A stretch of 64,000 nucleotides of DNA, taken from positions 186,001 through 250,000 of the forward strand of contig JAFJTR010000006.1 of assembly GCA_022559985.1 (NCBI GenBank), in the 5' to 3' direction. The notes below the pieces were generated by a model. It saw only the letters and a program-made list of their open reading frames with translations. It was not told the origin of the DNA and did no database searches. Position 1 is the first letter of the stretch. Every line of letters starts with the position of its first letter. Made by a program: the position numbers and the translations under genes. The stretch comes from Parastagonospora avenae f. sp. tritici 18332-5. Taxonomy: Eukaryota; Ascomycota; Dothideomycetes; Pleosporales; Phaeosphaeriaceae. Positions 30,343-42,026 of this stretch are shown in pieces.

Positions 30343-32270
30343 TCACCCAGTAAACCCTACCTGACACTGCGTCCCATCCATAGTACAATACGGCATCTGC
30401 ACTGGCTCGGCCCCGACCCCCCTCGCCACCAACCTCTCCCTCATCTCGCCCAGCCTCGGACTCGCCTCAATCTGACTGCGATTCTGCCCCATCTCGTCCT
30501 TCGCGCCGCTCCACAAAACCTCCCCGACCGCCGCCGCGCGCGGCCAAACCATGCGATCCACGTTAATCGGGTCGGTCATTTCGGCCCACATGTGCGCCTC
30601 GCCGCCGAGCACCAGGTGCTGTTTGTCAGTTGGGATGCCGGATAAGGGGTCGTAGGAATAGATCAGGCGCCAGTTGTGGAAGGGCGCGCAGTAGTCGTTG
30701 TACGGCCAGGCGGAGGCGGAGGAAGAGGGGGCGAAGTCGAGGAATTGGCCTTTGCCGCAGTCGAGGTACTATGCCATCATCAGATTAAAACCGTTCCGGA
30801 AAAAGTGAGGTGTGGAGGGGGAAGAGAAAGGGGGATGTTCTAACTTACCCAGTAGTTGTAGTTGCCAACGAGGACTTTGTGTCCTTTATCCACAATATCC
30901 TTCACCGCCTGATCGCTCTGCCAACTCTGCACAATCACATCCGACCCGAGGGTTACATTCCACTCTAAAAGCATCTCTTCCCACACTAAAGGAGTGAGAT
31001 TTGCCGCGCGCACTTGGTCGTGATTCCTATCCACAAACTTCTGCATCAGCGGCTGCAAGACAGCTGAATCGTTACTCCCCACCGTCTCATCAAGCGTGTA
31101 CGCATTCTTATTAACTTCATCCCCACCCGTGTGGAAATAACTCGAATACGGCGCCACACGAGGCAACAGATCCGCCAGCAACCTATTTAGGAAATCATAC
31201 ACCGCCGGAGAGTTGAGTTTGAGTGTGCCCGAAGGCGGTTCAGCCGCCCACGTCGTCCAATCCGGCTGTTTATTATACGCCGCAATCAGCTCGGGAAATG
31301 CGTGCCAGATACTCGCCGTGTGACCCGGCATATCGATCTCGGTGATCATTTCCACGCCCTGAATCGCCGCGTGGCGCTGGATGTCGGCGAAGTCCTGTGG
31401 CGTGTAAACGAGGTCTGGGCGGTACGCGCCTTTTGCAGCGAGGGTAGGCAGGGATGGAATGACGAGCGGCCAGGACTGCGAGTCGGTGATGTGCAGGTGG
31501 AAGCGGTTCATTTTGTTGTAGGCGAGCGCGTCGATTTGCCGCTTTATGTCGGCGACGCTGAAGAAGTTGCGTGAGACGTCGAGGTTGATACCGCGGTGTT
31601 GGAATATGGGGGCGTCGGTGATTGAGACTGGGGCTAGGGGGGTGTAGATGTGGGTTCCGTCGGAGTGGGCGTAGAAGAGCTGAGTGAAGCTGGTCAGACC
31701 GTGGGCTATGCCGATGCTGGAGTTTGCGGAGATGGTTGCTTTGCCGTCTTCGGCCAGAGTCAGGGTGTAGGACTCGTCAACTTCGCCAGCAAGGGGTCTG
31801 GCGACATTCTCTGGGTCATTCTTGAGAAGGTTGATGTTGACTTCAGAAACTGTTTTTCCAGGAGATGGCTCCTCCCAACCTCTGGGATGGTGTTTCCAAG
31901 GATAAAAGTTCTGCATGAAGATTGTGTTGTACGCGGACTTGATTGCATAGTCGATAATCTCATCGCCTGAGACGGCTTGAGTTCCATTAGAAGATCGGCT
32001 TTCCAGTGAAGCTTCAGTGTATCGCTTGCGGAGTTTCAAGCGTTCCTGATTTTCGGACCTAGTGTTAGAATTTGATGCAAATACAAAAGGTTGTTGATCT
32101 GGGTGCTGATCTGCAGTTGAGCCTACATTGCGTGCGCCAGGGCCATACCAAAAGAATGGAACACTTCTTTCAATGAACAGTACAGTATTGCCGTGAGTGT
32201 AAGAGACAGGCTTTGGCCAAAGGGCTGAAGCAGAAGAGAGGAAGAGCGGGAGAAGTAGAATGAGATTCAT
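30343..32270 (-). CDS. Secreted GH20 beta-N-acetylhexosaminidase
   Basis: Family 20 exo-hexosaminidase that removes terminal GlcNAc from chitin oligomers or N-glycans, acting with substrate-assisted catalysis outside the cell. Inferred exons are 32270-30849 and 30768-30343, with an 80-nt intron (GTAAGT..GGCATAG), giving 615 residues. The start at 32270 gives a signal peptide (MNLILLLPLFLSSASA) followed by the mature WPKPVSYTHG. The frame runs further upstream, but that part is not needed. The domain I region (to about 210) precedes the catalytic barrel, with FQHRGINLDVSRNFF at ~223-237, HLHITDSQSWP at ~258-268, and the catalytic Asp-Glu pair D384-E385 in HTGGDEVN. The GGEAHMWAE block follows in exon 2. 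Catalytic residues are intact. Confidence 0.92.
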
Positions 32271-32724
32271 CCCTAAGTAGCAGAGCAGTAACGGATGAGA
32301 CAAGAACAGCTCCAATATAGATTTGAACAGACAATGCAAGATCTTTGGAATGCTACATATTTTTACTTCAAGTGTGGAGATAAGCGCTAGTGGAATGAGG
32401 ATTACACCGAGGGAGGGGGTAAAGGCAAGCTTTACAGGGTTGCTAGATAAGCTTCGTCCATTCAAACGATTAAAATCGGATTTATACCAGCGTGCTCGAA
32501 CCTTGACAAAGTGTCAGTGTGGCGAACACGCGCAATGAGGTGCGGGGAGAGTTGCGCAAATGGCCAAAGCGGGAATGGTGGGGTTCACGGTCCAGTTGTG
32601 ACGACGGGATCATGATGTCGCTACCGACGCGCTGGTAGATATTGACAGCATCTGACATCAGAACTGAGGTTCCATATACGAGATTTTACCGAAAAGACGT
32701 CGTCAATTCTGACAGAACATACTC
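32271..32724. other. Intergenic, 454 nt
   Basis: Upstream region of the hexosaminidase gene and 3' UTR of the MFS transporter gene. Nothing further is visible. Confidence 0.5.
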
Positions 32725-34374
32725 TCACTCCCTCTTCAAGCCGACCGTGCCTGCCTTCCTCAGACCTACCACTGCGATGCATACGCAAACGACCATATAG
32801 CTGAACATCAGCCAGTAGCTCGCTCTGTATCCCTTCAACAGCCCGTCACTAGACTGTCCAAAGGCGCTATCTCCACCAGCTCCAGCGTTTCCGTCTTCTT
32901 TACTCTGTACCCCCAATGCCACAACCTGACAACTGCCCATAGCCAGACTCATCCCGAATTGCGACAATGTATTGAAGACGGCTCCCGCCAACGCCTGCGT
33001 ATCCTCCGGTAGGCTGTCAGAAATAATAATGAGACCGACGGTGTACAGAACGTCTGCAGAGAATGGCGCAAAGACCTGTGCCCAAAATGCCATGTATCCG
33101 TAATTCCACGTTGGCTTCATTACCGCCATCAACAGTGGGCTCAGTGCGCATACGACTGCGCTGATGGCGACGAGGCATCGTGCCGGGAGCCTGTGCACGT
33201 ATATGCCGACGAAGATATTAATGATGACGCCCGTTGCGAGATTGGGCAGGAGGTAGAGCGACGTAGTGAGAGTGGAGGCGTGTTGGATCTCTTGGAAATA
33301 GAGAGAGGAGAATAGCTCGATGGAGTTGATGACGCCGGAGGAGATGGCGACCATGATACAGGTGGCAGTGAATGGCGTGTTGCGCCATAGCTTGTTTGGG
33401 ACCAGAGCAGGACGGTTGTGCAGAGTGCGGTAGCGCATCCAGAATGGGAATGAGGTCAGTAACAGAGCACTCAGAATAAGGAGAGATAGAGTCAATGGAG
33501 TGCGAATCGAGGTCAGATCAGCGCTGAGGATAGCTAGGACGTATGCCAGAATAGCAAGGCCGGAGCTGGAGAGTAAGCCGCCAATCCAATCAATTTCGTT
33601 TCCCAATTTCTTAAAAGTAGCCAGAATCCCTTCACGTTGTGTTTTGAGCTTTGGTAGCGTCCAGAGTGCAGCGACAGCGATGGTAAGCGTGCAACTTCCT
33701 GAAAGGTAAAAACCAGAGCGCCATCCAGCTTTCTCGATCATGATACCGCTAAGAACGAGACCCATGGCAAAACCTAGAGGTTGACTGAAGCCTAAGCATG
33801 CGAACCCCAAGTTTCGAGCCCTGCCAGAGGGAACGGCGCTGGTAATGATGGCAACCGACGCAGGGAGATGCATAGCGAGTGCTACTCCCTGAAGCGCACG
33901 AAATGCGACGAGTTGCGCTCCTGTTTGCGAGAAACCGCAAACTAGCGAGAAGACGCCGAGAAGTGTGATTCCAATCAATTCGATCGTCCTGGCGCCTACA
34001 ATATCGGCAATTGAGCCGGCGATGAGTAGGGCAGCGCCTGATGTCAAGCCATATACAGACGAAGGCCAGAGATATAGCGAGCGTTCTAAGGAGGTTGACC
34101 GTGCAATAACAGGTAGCCCGACGGTGATAACACCATTTGTGAAGCTTGCACAAAAGCCTGCAAACGCTGGTGTAAAGACGGTGAAGAAAGTACGGAGGTT
34201 GGATGGCCTTTGAGGTGTCTCAGCAGGAGAGACCTCAACATCTAAATTGTGGCTGCTGGATGGCGAATCCAATGAGGCCCTGGTCTGTTTGACGGTTGTG
34301 CGAGAAGGAACTTTTGCTAGTGTTTGCATCTCCATGATGTCGGTCGCGAGGACCGTCGCAGTCATGGTGCTCAT
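32725..34374 (-). CDS. MFS transporter, DHA2-like drug:H+ antiporter group
   Basis: Intronless 549-residue integral membrane protein, likely exporting or importing small molecules at the plasma membrane. Substrate unknown. A cytosolic N terminus of about 65 residues (Ser/Thr-rich) precedes the first span at FFTVFTPAFAGFCASFTNG. The motif-A-like loop between spans 2 and 3 reads GSIADIVGARTIELIG, and FRALQGVALAMHLPASVAII carries the R..QG feature of MFS span 4. About 12-14 hydrophobic segments can be counted to the end, VVGLRKAGTVGLKRE. It has the general look of the aminotriazole-resistance/DHA2 branch, but a sugar- or metabolite-specific role is possible. Confidence 0.85.
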   Translation of the reverse strand: MSTMTATVLATDIMEMQTLAKVPSRTTVKQTRASLDSPSSSHNLDVEVSPAETPQRPSNLRTFFTVFTPAFAGFCASFTNGVITVGLPVIARSTSLERSLYLWPSSVYGLTSGAALLIAGSIADIVGARTIELIGITLLGVFSLVCGFSQTGAQLVAFRALQGVALAMHLPASVAIITSAVPSGRARNLGFACLGFSQPLGFAMGLVLSGIMIEKAGWRSGFYLSGSCTLTIAVAALWTLPKLKTQREGILATFKKLGNEIDWIGGLLSSSGLAILAYVLAILSADLTSIRTPLTLSLLILSALLLTSFPFWMRYRTLHNRPALVPNKLWRNTPFTATCIMVAISSGVINSIELFSSLYFQEIQHASTLTTSLYLLPNLATGVIINIFVGIYVHRLPARCLVAISAVVCALSPLLMAVMKPTWNYGYMAFWAQVFAPFSADVLYTVGLIIISDSLPEDTQALAGAVFNTLSQFGMSLAMGSCQVVALGVQSKEDGNAGAGGDSAFGQSSDGLLKGYRASYWLMFSYMVVCVCIAVVGLRKAGTVGLKRE

Positions 34375-35177
34375 CTCTCGAGGTAGTGTAATTTACGTGC
34401 TGAGCGTCCGGATAGATAGTACCTTGGGTTCTTATGTAGGGCCTGAGCACAAAGAAACTAGTGTTCGGCTACAAGAACTACGCCTTTTGGCGCGTTGAAA
34501 GCTACAGAATGCGACGCTAAAAACCTGAAGTGGCCTGGACTGCGCCCTTTGATGGACTCATGTCAACGTTAGTGCTATTCCCGATAGGTCAGTTGTGAGA
34601 AATCATCTCGAAGAAACTTCAGCTGTCATGTCAGCCCGCATTGATGGGACAATGTCTATGGCGGCGTTCTAATTGTCTTTACAAATGGGACGCGAGATGA
34701 AAGACATGCGGTCCAGTCGCGTCACGCCAGGCGCACGAAGATTAGAAACTAGCGCAAATTGGCTGCGCTGTCGAATCCAACAGCAGAAAAGCGATGAAAC
34801 GCGATTTTCTGGATCAACTCGTCAGGCTTCAAGCAGGATTCTGGAAAAGAACCTTGTTCATAATAAATCAGGCGTGGTTGACAGGTTGCGTGGGGGATGC
34901 AGGGACGCCGGTTGCCCGTGGCAGCGGTTTGTTTGGGTGACGTCGCGCCCCAACCTCTTCCTGTCAGCCACCCCGATTATCTCCAGCCCAGCTCACGACC
35001 AGCACAACCATCCAAAAGTATCGGGAGCCACAATCCCCCTTCTCCCCATACACCCACTGCTCCATTCTTACGATCATAACCTGACTACATCGCCAGTTGC
35101 ACTCGTTCATCTCGACCGATATCAACACCAAAATTCCTGCACCTGCCTGGGTTGCACACGCACACATTCAGCCCGCA
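34375..35177. promoter_or_regulatory. Divergent upstream region of MFS transporter and single-TM protein genes
   Basis: About 0.8 kb between divergent starts. A CRE-like heptamer TGACGTC lies at 34938-34944, followed by a GC-rich and then C-rich leader before the plus-strand start. The single motif could be chance. Confidence 0.4.
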
Positions 35178-36782
35178 ATGGCGCCCCATCCCGAGCTCTC
35201 GCCCGAAGAGGCCGCTCTCTCGCCCATGGCTATCCGCGACCTCTCGGTAGCAAAGACAATTGTCAAGCGTGCCAACGATGCCTACGTGCAGCTCGCCTCA
35301 GCCGGTGCTAAAGACCCTAACGACCTCAAGGGCCCCGGCTTCCAGGCGCTGTTCGCCCTCATCGGTGTTGGCATGACCCTCACCGCCATTTGGTTCTTCT
35401 TCTGGGCTAAGAACGGTGGCTTCAAATTTCGCGGAAAGGACGACTGGGAGGACTACAAATCTACAGTGCTGCGCCGCAAGGGCCCAGACGGCAAGACACT
35501 ATCCAACGCCACCAAGAGCACCCGTCTAGGCGGAGGCAGTGTTGTGCACGGAGGCAGCTACGGCGCTCCCGAGAGCAGCATTGCCTGGACTGAAGAGACA
35601 GCCACCAATGCCGACGCCAACGAGTACCGCGATGCTGAGGAGGGTAAACATGGACTTCGTGGCGGAGATGGTCGCCGTGAGCGCAAGGATAAGAAGGGCC
35701 GTCGCGACCACACCAACGACTACAACGACCCCGATCTTGGTGCCTACCGTCATGAGAAGGCTGCTCGCGTTGGTGGTCTCAACCGCCAGGCCGATGGCAT
35801 GTACACTGACTACTCTGGCTCCCAACCCTCTGAACTCGGCTCCAACGTCTCCAGCGCCCCTCTCGTCAAGAAGTCTGAGAAGAACAAGGACCCCAAGAAG
35901 GAAGCCAAGGCAAAGGAAATGCGCGCTCGTGAACGCATGAAGAAGGCCAAGGCTGCCGAGAAGGAAGCCAAAGCCACTGCTGCCGCCGATGCTAAAGCCC
36001 GCAAGGAAGCCCAAAAGGCCGCCATCAAGCGCGAGAAGGAAGCCTACAAGAAGAACAAGAAGACCAAGTCTGAGGTTGGCTCCGAAGCCCCCGAAATGGC
36101 TGAAGTGACCCGCCCTCTTACCGAATACACTGGCCCCGCTTACACCGAGTACACTGCCCCATCTGAGGTTGGAACGCCCGAGAAGACACAGCAGAAGCCC
36201 AACGGCCGCCGTGCTCCTCCTTCTGCCGCATACTCCTTCACCACTGGCGACGACACCAACACCGTCTACTCTGGCGCCTACACCGATGCCACGCCCCCTC
36301 GTGAGACCAAGCGCACCACCAAGACCGAGCGCACCGTCCCATCTACCATCTACTCCAACGACCAGGAATCCTCATACTACTCTGACTACCGTCCCAACGC
36401 CGACCCCACCCTCTACGCCTCCCGCACCGCAGACCGCACTTCCCGTTCCGCCTCGCGTCCCCGCCCAGCTGGATCGCGTTCCCGTCCTACATCCCAGTCT
36501 CCCGTCAAGAAGACCCGTCCTTCATCTACCGCGCGTCCTTCGCGCTCGGGTTACGCGCCCGCTCCTGCTTCAGACATCTTCACCATGACCAACGGCGAGG
36601 CGCAGGGCCACATGAGCTACCCGTGCCACATCCCCGGTCTCTCAACCGCCGGCAGTGTCGCGGTGAGCGATAGCGTCAGCCAAGCTGGTGCGAAGAGGGG
36701 AGGCCGCGATGTCATGGCTGGATACAGGCGCGGTGAAATTAGAGCTGTTGGCCGCAGGGACAGTTTGAGCGATAGCGATTAG
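35178..36782 (+). CDS. Single-TM protein with long basic, Lys/Ala-rich cytosolic tail
   Basis: Uninterrupted frame of 534 residues from ATG 35178 (MAPHPELSPEEAAL). Upstream in-frame codons lack an ATG. I do not recognise a characterised family; it looks like a conserved fungal hypothetical. A conserved-looking N-terminal block (LSVAKTIVKRANDAYVQLAS) precedes one hydrophobic span at about 55-77 (GFQALFALIGVGMTLTAIWFFFW). The tail starts GGFKFRGKDDWEDYKSTVLRRKG and then becomes disordered: a strongly charged Lys/Ala/Glu helix (~230-310, many KEAKAKE-type words), Tyr/Thr/Pro-rich repeats (EYTGPAYTEYTAPSE) and Ser/Arg/Pro-rich sequence. Topology could be a tail-heavy type II or III membrane protein. 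Function unknown. Confidence 0.75.
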   Translation: MAPHPELSPEEAALSPMAIRDLSVAKTIVKRANDAYVQLASAGAKDPNDLKGPGFQALFALIGVGMTLTAIWFFFWAKNGGFKFRGKDDWEDYKSTVLRRKGPDGKTLSNATKSTRLGGGSVVHGGSYGAPESSIAWTEETATNADANEYRDAEEGKHGLRGGDGRRERKDKKGRRDHTNDYNDPDLGAYRHEKAARVGGLNRQADGMYTDYSGSQPSELGSNVSSAPLVKKSEKNKDPKKEAKAKEMRARERMKKAKAAEKEAKATAAADAKARKEAQKAAIKREKEAYKKNKKTKSEVGSEAPEMAEVTRPLTEYTGPAYTEYTAPSEVGTPEKTQQKPNGRRAPPSAAYSFTTGDDTNTVYSGAYTDATPPRETKRTTKTERTVPSTIYSNDQESSYYSDYRPNADPTLYASRTADRTSRSASRPRPAGSRSRPTSQSPVKKTRPSSTARPSRSGYAPAPASDIFTMTNGEAQGHMSYPCHIPGLSTAGSVAVSDSVSQAGAKRGGRDVMAGYRRGEIRAVGRRDSLSDSD

Positions 36783-37493
36783 ACGTCTGTGTATATCTGA
36801 CTTGATGGTTTGAGCGAAATTGGGCATTTGACTGGCGTTTTGGGTATTCAGTTTGGTATTGGAACCGACTTTGATGATGAGAATGTACAGTGTATAGCAA
36901 ACAGCGGAAGATATCCCATGGTGGACTTCAAAGATAGATACGAGTCACGGATTCACACAACACACACTTTATGTAGAGAAACACCACAAGCAATGCAAAG
37001 AAATCATGAACCATCGTCAATTCAACTACATCTTCACACCTATTGCACGCGTCACACAGTCATCCATATCACGGTCTCACAAGGGCAGGCACACTAAACG
37101 TCTTGAAGAATCGAAAAGGGTATATATTTCATCAACCTGTCCGTGCACTACTCGACTCCATTGCATAGCTATAATCCCAGCAAGATGAACAAGGCAGGTA
37201 AAAAGAGATCCATAAACATACTCTAGGGGAACATTGGACATTAAAGACCTCGTTCCAGGGGGAGCGGTGGGAACGAGTTGGGCGGAAATGGTGGTGATGG
37301 TGCGGACGGTGATAGCAATGGTGTAGAACTTTTGAGTGTGGCGTGTGGGGTAGGAACGTATGTAGTGGTGTTTCCTTTGAGTTTGGGAGATGGGGCATCG
37401 CCTTGTCCAACGCTCAATACAGGGCGTGAGCAATATTGTCAATGTGTTTCGGTGCTACCCAGTGACCGTCGAAGAAAGGTCGTGGGTATGCAT
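36783..37493. other. Intergenic, about 0.7 kb between convergent genes
   Basis: Holds two 3' UTRs. Small open frames here show no domain character. No repeat or RNA gene is seen. Confidence 0.5.
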
Positions 37494-40400
37494 TTACAAC
37501 TCGTCCTTGACGCGCTGAGTAGCCTGAGTAGCAACGCTGCCCACTGTGCTGGCGACACCTTCAGCGCCCTTGGAAGCCTGGGCGTAGATTTCGCTGATGC
37601 GAGAGTTAGCAGCTTCGACCGCGAGTGCGATTCGGCTGCTCGCAGACTCCATGGCGCCCTGTTCAGGTCCGTAGATGGCGGAGCTGGCGGCAGACGCCAC
37701 CTTGGATGCCTGTTCGCTGGCTGCAGAATATGCATAGTCTGCGTTCTCGCTGGCAACTGATGCAATGGACGAGTACACGTTGCCCGCACTGCTCGTGGCT
37801 GAAGCAACGTAATCTCCTGCTGTGGGAGTGCCGAAGATAGCCTGGCTGATGGCCTGCTGTGCGCTAGCTGCGGCGGACGTGAAGCTATCCTGGACCTGTT
37901 GGGTACCATAGACCTTCACACTGATCTGTGACTGTATCGAGGAGTATGCGCTCGCCACGGACTCGCTGGCCTGCTCAGCCGCACCCTTGGGTGTACCGTA
38001 AACAGCGATGGAGGCACTATCCACAGCAGCATCGAGCTGTGCGCTGGCCTGGCTCAAAATGGTCTCGATGGCTGCAGGTGGTGTGAAGATGGAGCTGACA
38101 GCCGAAGATGCAGAGGAGTAGGCATCAGCGGCGTAGGAACTGGCGGCATCGTAATTGTCCCCAGCATATGACTGTACGGATTGGACAGCAGCTGGAACAC
38201 CGGTATAGTATGCCGAGGACAAACGGACCATGATACTCTCAGTGAATGCGGGCTCCTTGCCAATGACGAGCTCAGAAATGAGCGCTGAGACATCGGCATA
38301 CTGCTGAGCGGCGGCGACAGTAGCCTGAGCACCATAGGAACCAGCCTGCGAGTACACAGATTCTGCCCAAGGTGTGGGTTTGCCTGATGAGAGTTAGTAC
38401 TCTAGTCTTGCAGAAGCGCGAACGTGATTGCGTGTTAGATAGAGCTGGAGCACTTCGCTAGACTTCCAATCCACCGTGATTGTGTAAAAGTGGGGCGAAA
38501 TGCTCCACAACTACCTGAGAGGGGTGGAGATTTCGAGACATACCGTAAACTTGATCGCTGGCTCTAGCAATGAGGCTCTCCCAATTGACGCTAGCCTGGG
38601 AAGCGACTGACTCGGACCACGGAGTCTCAGAGCCTACTACACCCGAGCTTACCTGGGAGGCGATGGATTGAGCTGAGCTTGATACTCCGGATGCCAGTGA
38701 TGCTGCCGATACCGAGGCCACAGATGCCAGGGATTCCACAGTACCCTGCTGAGGACCATACACCGCACTTGATGCTGCATCAACGAACTCTGAGTAGCGT
38801 GCATGAGCCAGCCCGACAGCCTCATAGTACTGGCGCGATGCACCGCCAGTGGGCTGGCTAAACTGGGCAGAAGCTTGACTTAGCCCATCGGACAGGCGAG
38901 ACGATGCGATCGATGAAACCGACTCAAAGTAGCCCTGCGTAGGACCAGCCGCATAGCTCTTCACAGAGTCGGTGTATTGCAAAGCCGCTGATAAACGCTC
39001 GCTTGCAACATTGACAGAATCGCTATACGCCTTCTCGAAATATGACAGCAGCGATTCGTGCGCGGGTTTCGGTGTGCCGGAGGCGAGAACGGACACCTGC
39101 GATTTGACATTCTCGTACTGTCCGCTAGCCAAACGCAGCGCGTCGCTGTAACGAGAGCTTGCCTAGAACATATAGTCAGCATCGCACTTTGGTAGACCTG
39201 GAGCACTCCACGACAACACTATCTGCCTCTACTACGCAGAGAGTGCCGTAAATATAGCCAGGAACGTTCAAAACACATACCTGAACTTGGACTGTCCGGA
39301 TAATTGCTGTTGGGGTCGGGGTGCCATAAATGGCGTAGGAGGCGGCGGTGACGGCCTGGGCAAATCGCTCCGACGCAACGCTGGTGGCACTCTCCACAAC
39401 TGGCTGCTGAGTTCCGTAGAGCACGCTGGAGGCAGCTGCTAAGGCCCTCTCATATTGCTCACTGGCTAGAGAAGTGGCAGATTCGACGGTCCCTTGGGTC
39501 TTGGTTGCACCTAGCAGAGCCTCGCTGACAGCACGGCTCAATTCCTCTGCACGATCTCCAGCATCGGCGACAACGTTTTGCAGCTTCCTGGAGTACTTCG
39601 CTACAGTATCGTCGTCATCGTCGCCATCGTCGAGGGACTCATCGAAGATGACCTGTTTGGCTTCTGCGAGGATTTGGGCGTTGGCTCCACCAAAAACCTT
39701 CTTTGGCGCCTCGTAAGCAGCAGAAGCTGCGCTTGATACTGATAACGCCACACTCTCTATGATGGGCGTTTCGCTACCCAGGAGGGCCTCAGAGGCCTGA
39801 GACGACAGCGACTGAATAGAAGAAGCGGCACTCTCGCCAAGGGGTGTTGATGAACCCTGGATAGCCTCAGAGGCTCCAGAGGACAAGCTACTTGCTGCCT
39901 CAGATGCGTGCGATGGTGCAGCCTGGATCGCTTCAGAGGCCTGGGATGAGGCAGACTTAACAGCGGAGGCAACGCTTTCGCTGATGGGCGTTGACGAGCC
40001 TTGGATAGCTTCAGATACCTGAGATGAGACCTGTTGTGCAGTCTTGTACACACGAGGTGGTACAGGCTTGTTCGAAAAGTCGTCGCTGGCGTCGTTGGCC
40101 CATATTTTCCACTTCGCGACATCCTTTAGGCGAATGAGCTCACTGACCATCCTGGTGGAGGCCTCCATGGCCTCATCCTCAAGCTTCTTGGCCTCCTCGT
40201 GCGCTATGCGTAGCCCGTCATGCTGCGAGCCGACAGCCTCGACTTCAGCTTGCCACTCATCAAGGGTAGTTCTCAGCTTGTGGTAATTTTGCCAGTCCTG
40301 GTAAGTGACGCCGTCGAGCCAAGCCCAGCGCATGCCTACCTCTTGCAGGCCAAGACCATGGATCTTGTCAAGAACTACAACAGTGCTCTTGACGGCTGCC

Positions 40401-42026
40401 TTCACCAGAGAATCAGTCTCTTGATCGTAGTTGGCCTTCCATGCGCGGACATCCTGAGCCCTCTCTTTCACTGAGAGACCGAGCTCGCGTGTCTTCGCGC
40501 TGCACTTCGCGTGCGCCGCCTCAAGATCCTCGTCCGTAGCATCCTCGGGAATCGACTCTACAGTACGCTTGATGAAGCTCTTGAGGCTTGCGACGGTCGA
40601 TTCGGCAGTTTCTTCGAGCTTTACGACAAGCGCGCGGCCATGGCCCTTGACACCACTCTCGACCTGTCGCTTTGTAATCTCAGCCACACGCTGCTCCAAA
40701 TCCTCGGAGCCCTTGTCGGCAGCCGTGGCAAACTTCGTCTGCCACTTCCGTAGATCTTCATTAAGCATCTTCTTAAGCTCTTCACCAGTAGGCTGGGACT
40801 TGACAGGCCTTGTAGCAGAGGATTTGGTTTCAACTCCGTCAGAGGCCGTGGCGGAAGAAGGATCAGCTCCGAAGAGGTCGTCAAACACGCCCCAGCCAGA
40901 CTTGGTGGTTGGATCGGGCGCAGCTTCAGATACTGTCATGGCAGGTACTTCTGTGATAGCCTCGATAGTGGTAGTACTGTAGCATGTTAGCTGGGTTACA
41001 GAGGACACACTCTCGCTCGAAGACTTACAAATCCGACTCGATGCTATCAACGACAGACTCAACCTTCTTCTGGTCACGGTAACGTCCCAAGCGTTCGGAT
41101 ATGCGGACCAGTTGTGGCTCAACATTGTCTCCGTACAGCACGCGTACCTGAGGCCATACAGTCCTCATCAAGAAAGCAAAGGTTGCATCCTTAGCCGAGC
41201 GAACATAGGGGAACACGTAGTTGACGACCACGTGATGACCGTGTGTATGGGCCTTGCGCATGTATGGCAGGGAAGCCTCGTACGCGGGTAGAACCGACAG
41301 ATGGTAAATCTCTTCCAGGCTGGCCTTCGTCTGGTCATAGTAGGGCGCAGCAGCGTCAGATGCAGTCATGACGTGAGGTCCGAGATACAGGTCGTACTGG
41401 CCCTTGACCTTGTCCTGGACCGTCTGTAACTGAGGTCGAACTGACTTGTCCCATTGTTCGTTGGAATACTTCTTCGCTTGCTCCACCCGGTGTGCGCCAT
41501 AGGTCGCGTATTTATCGGCCGTGAACTTCGCGGCGGGGGTGTAGACCTGCTTGTCGAAGCGGTCGGCATACGGCTTGGCCTTCTCGACATACGGCGCTGC
41601 ATAGGTCTGGTAGTAGGGGTCTAGGTATGGCGCGGCGTAGGAGCGTGCTTGCAGGTATGGTGCACACACGCGAGGCGAAGAGTCGTCCAGCTTGGTCAGA
41701 GACGAAGGGCACCTGAAGGCCATGGTGATGATGAGGTACCATGTTACCAGCCTGAATGTCTGTCAGCATACTTTGTACCATGCAACAGAACACTCGTGGT
41801 CTCATTGAAGAGCAAATGGAGTTTTCTCTTGGTATTATATCGCGTACCTTGCGAGTATGCTTGCGACAGCGCCTGTTAAAGTTCTCTTCGGTTTCCTTGT
41901 CCGAATGGCCAAAGATTGTGACCTGTCTGCGTTGCCATTCATATGTGCAGTACCGTTCAACGCCCCATTTGGCGTTGATGTCGCCTTCTTGGGCTTTTTG
42001 GCCCGACCGTTGGCCTGGGCAGCCAT
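37494..42026 (-). CDS. Large Ala/Ser-rich repeat protein (fungal hoxa13-like annotation group)
   Basis: Five inferred minus-strand exons: 42026-41848, 41751-41029, 40976-39281, 39162-38544 and 38383-37494. All joins keep phase, giving 1368 residues. The N terminus is basic (KPKKATST, RTRKPKRTL). It is followed by a hydrophobic stretch created by splicing exon 1 to 2 (ASILARLVTWYLIITMAF) that could be a membrane anchor. A Tyr/Pro-rich conserved region follows (YLDPYYQTYAAPYVEKAKPY, NVEPQLVRISERLGRYRD). The rest, from about residue 560, is built of roughly nineteen degenerate units of the type YGTxxPxxESxAS, each followed by Ala/Ser/Gln-rich amphipathic sequence. As I recall, databases label such proteins transcription factor hoxa13, but I see no homeodomain. 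A membrane- or lipid-surface structural role is my inference. Confidence 0.75.
37560..39760 (-). repeat. Degenerate protein-level repeat array in the hoxa13-like gene
   Basis: Recurring motif such as YGTQQPVVESATS, YGPQQGTVESLAS, YGKPTPWAESVYS, YGTPKGAAEQASES and GSETPWSESVAS, spaced mostly about 40-60 residues apart and continuing weakly to about 40,000. The DNA copies have diverged strongly, so the array is old. Confidence 0.75.

Noticed and set aside
31302..31970. Two plus-strand frames opposite the hexosaminidase gene
   Set aside because: Antisense shadows. The minus-strand GH20 motif HTGGDE and the full-length alignment of conserved blocks are decisive.
37278..37760. 160-codon plus-strand frame near the end of the repeat-protein gene
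   Set aside because: Overlaps antisense with the last exon of the repeat protein. No conserved features.
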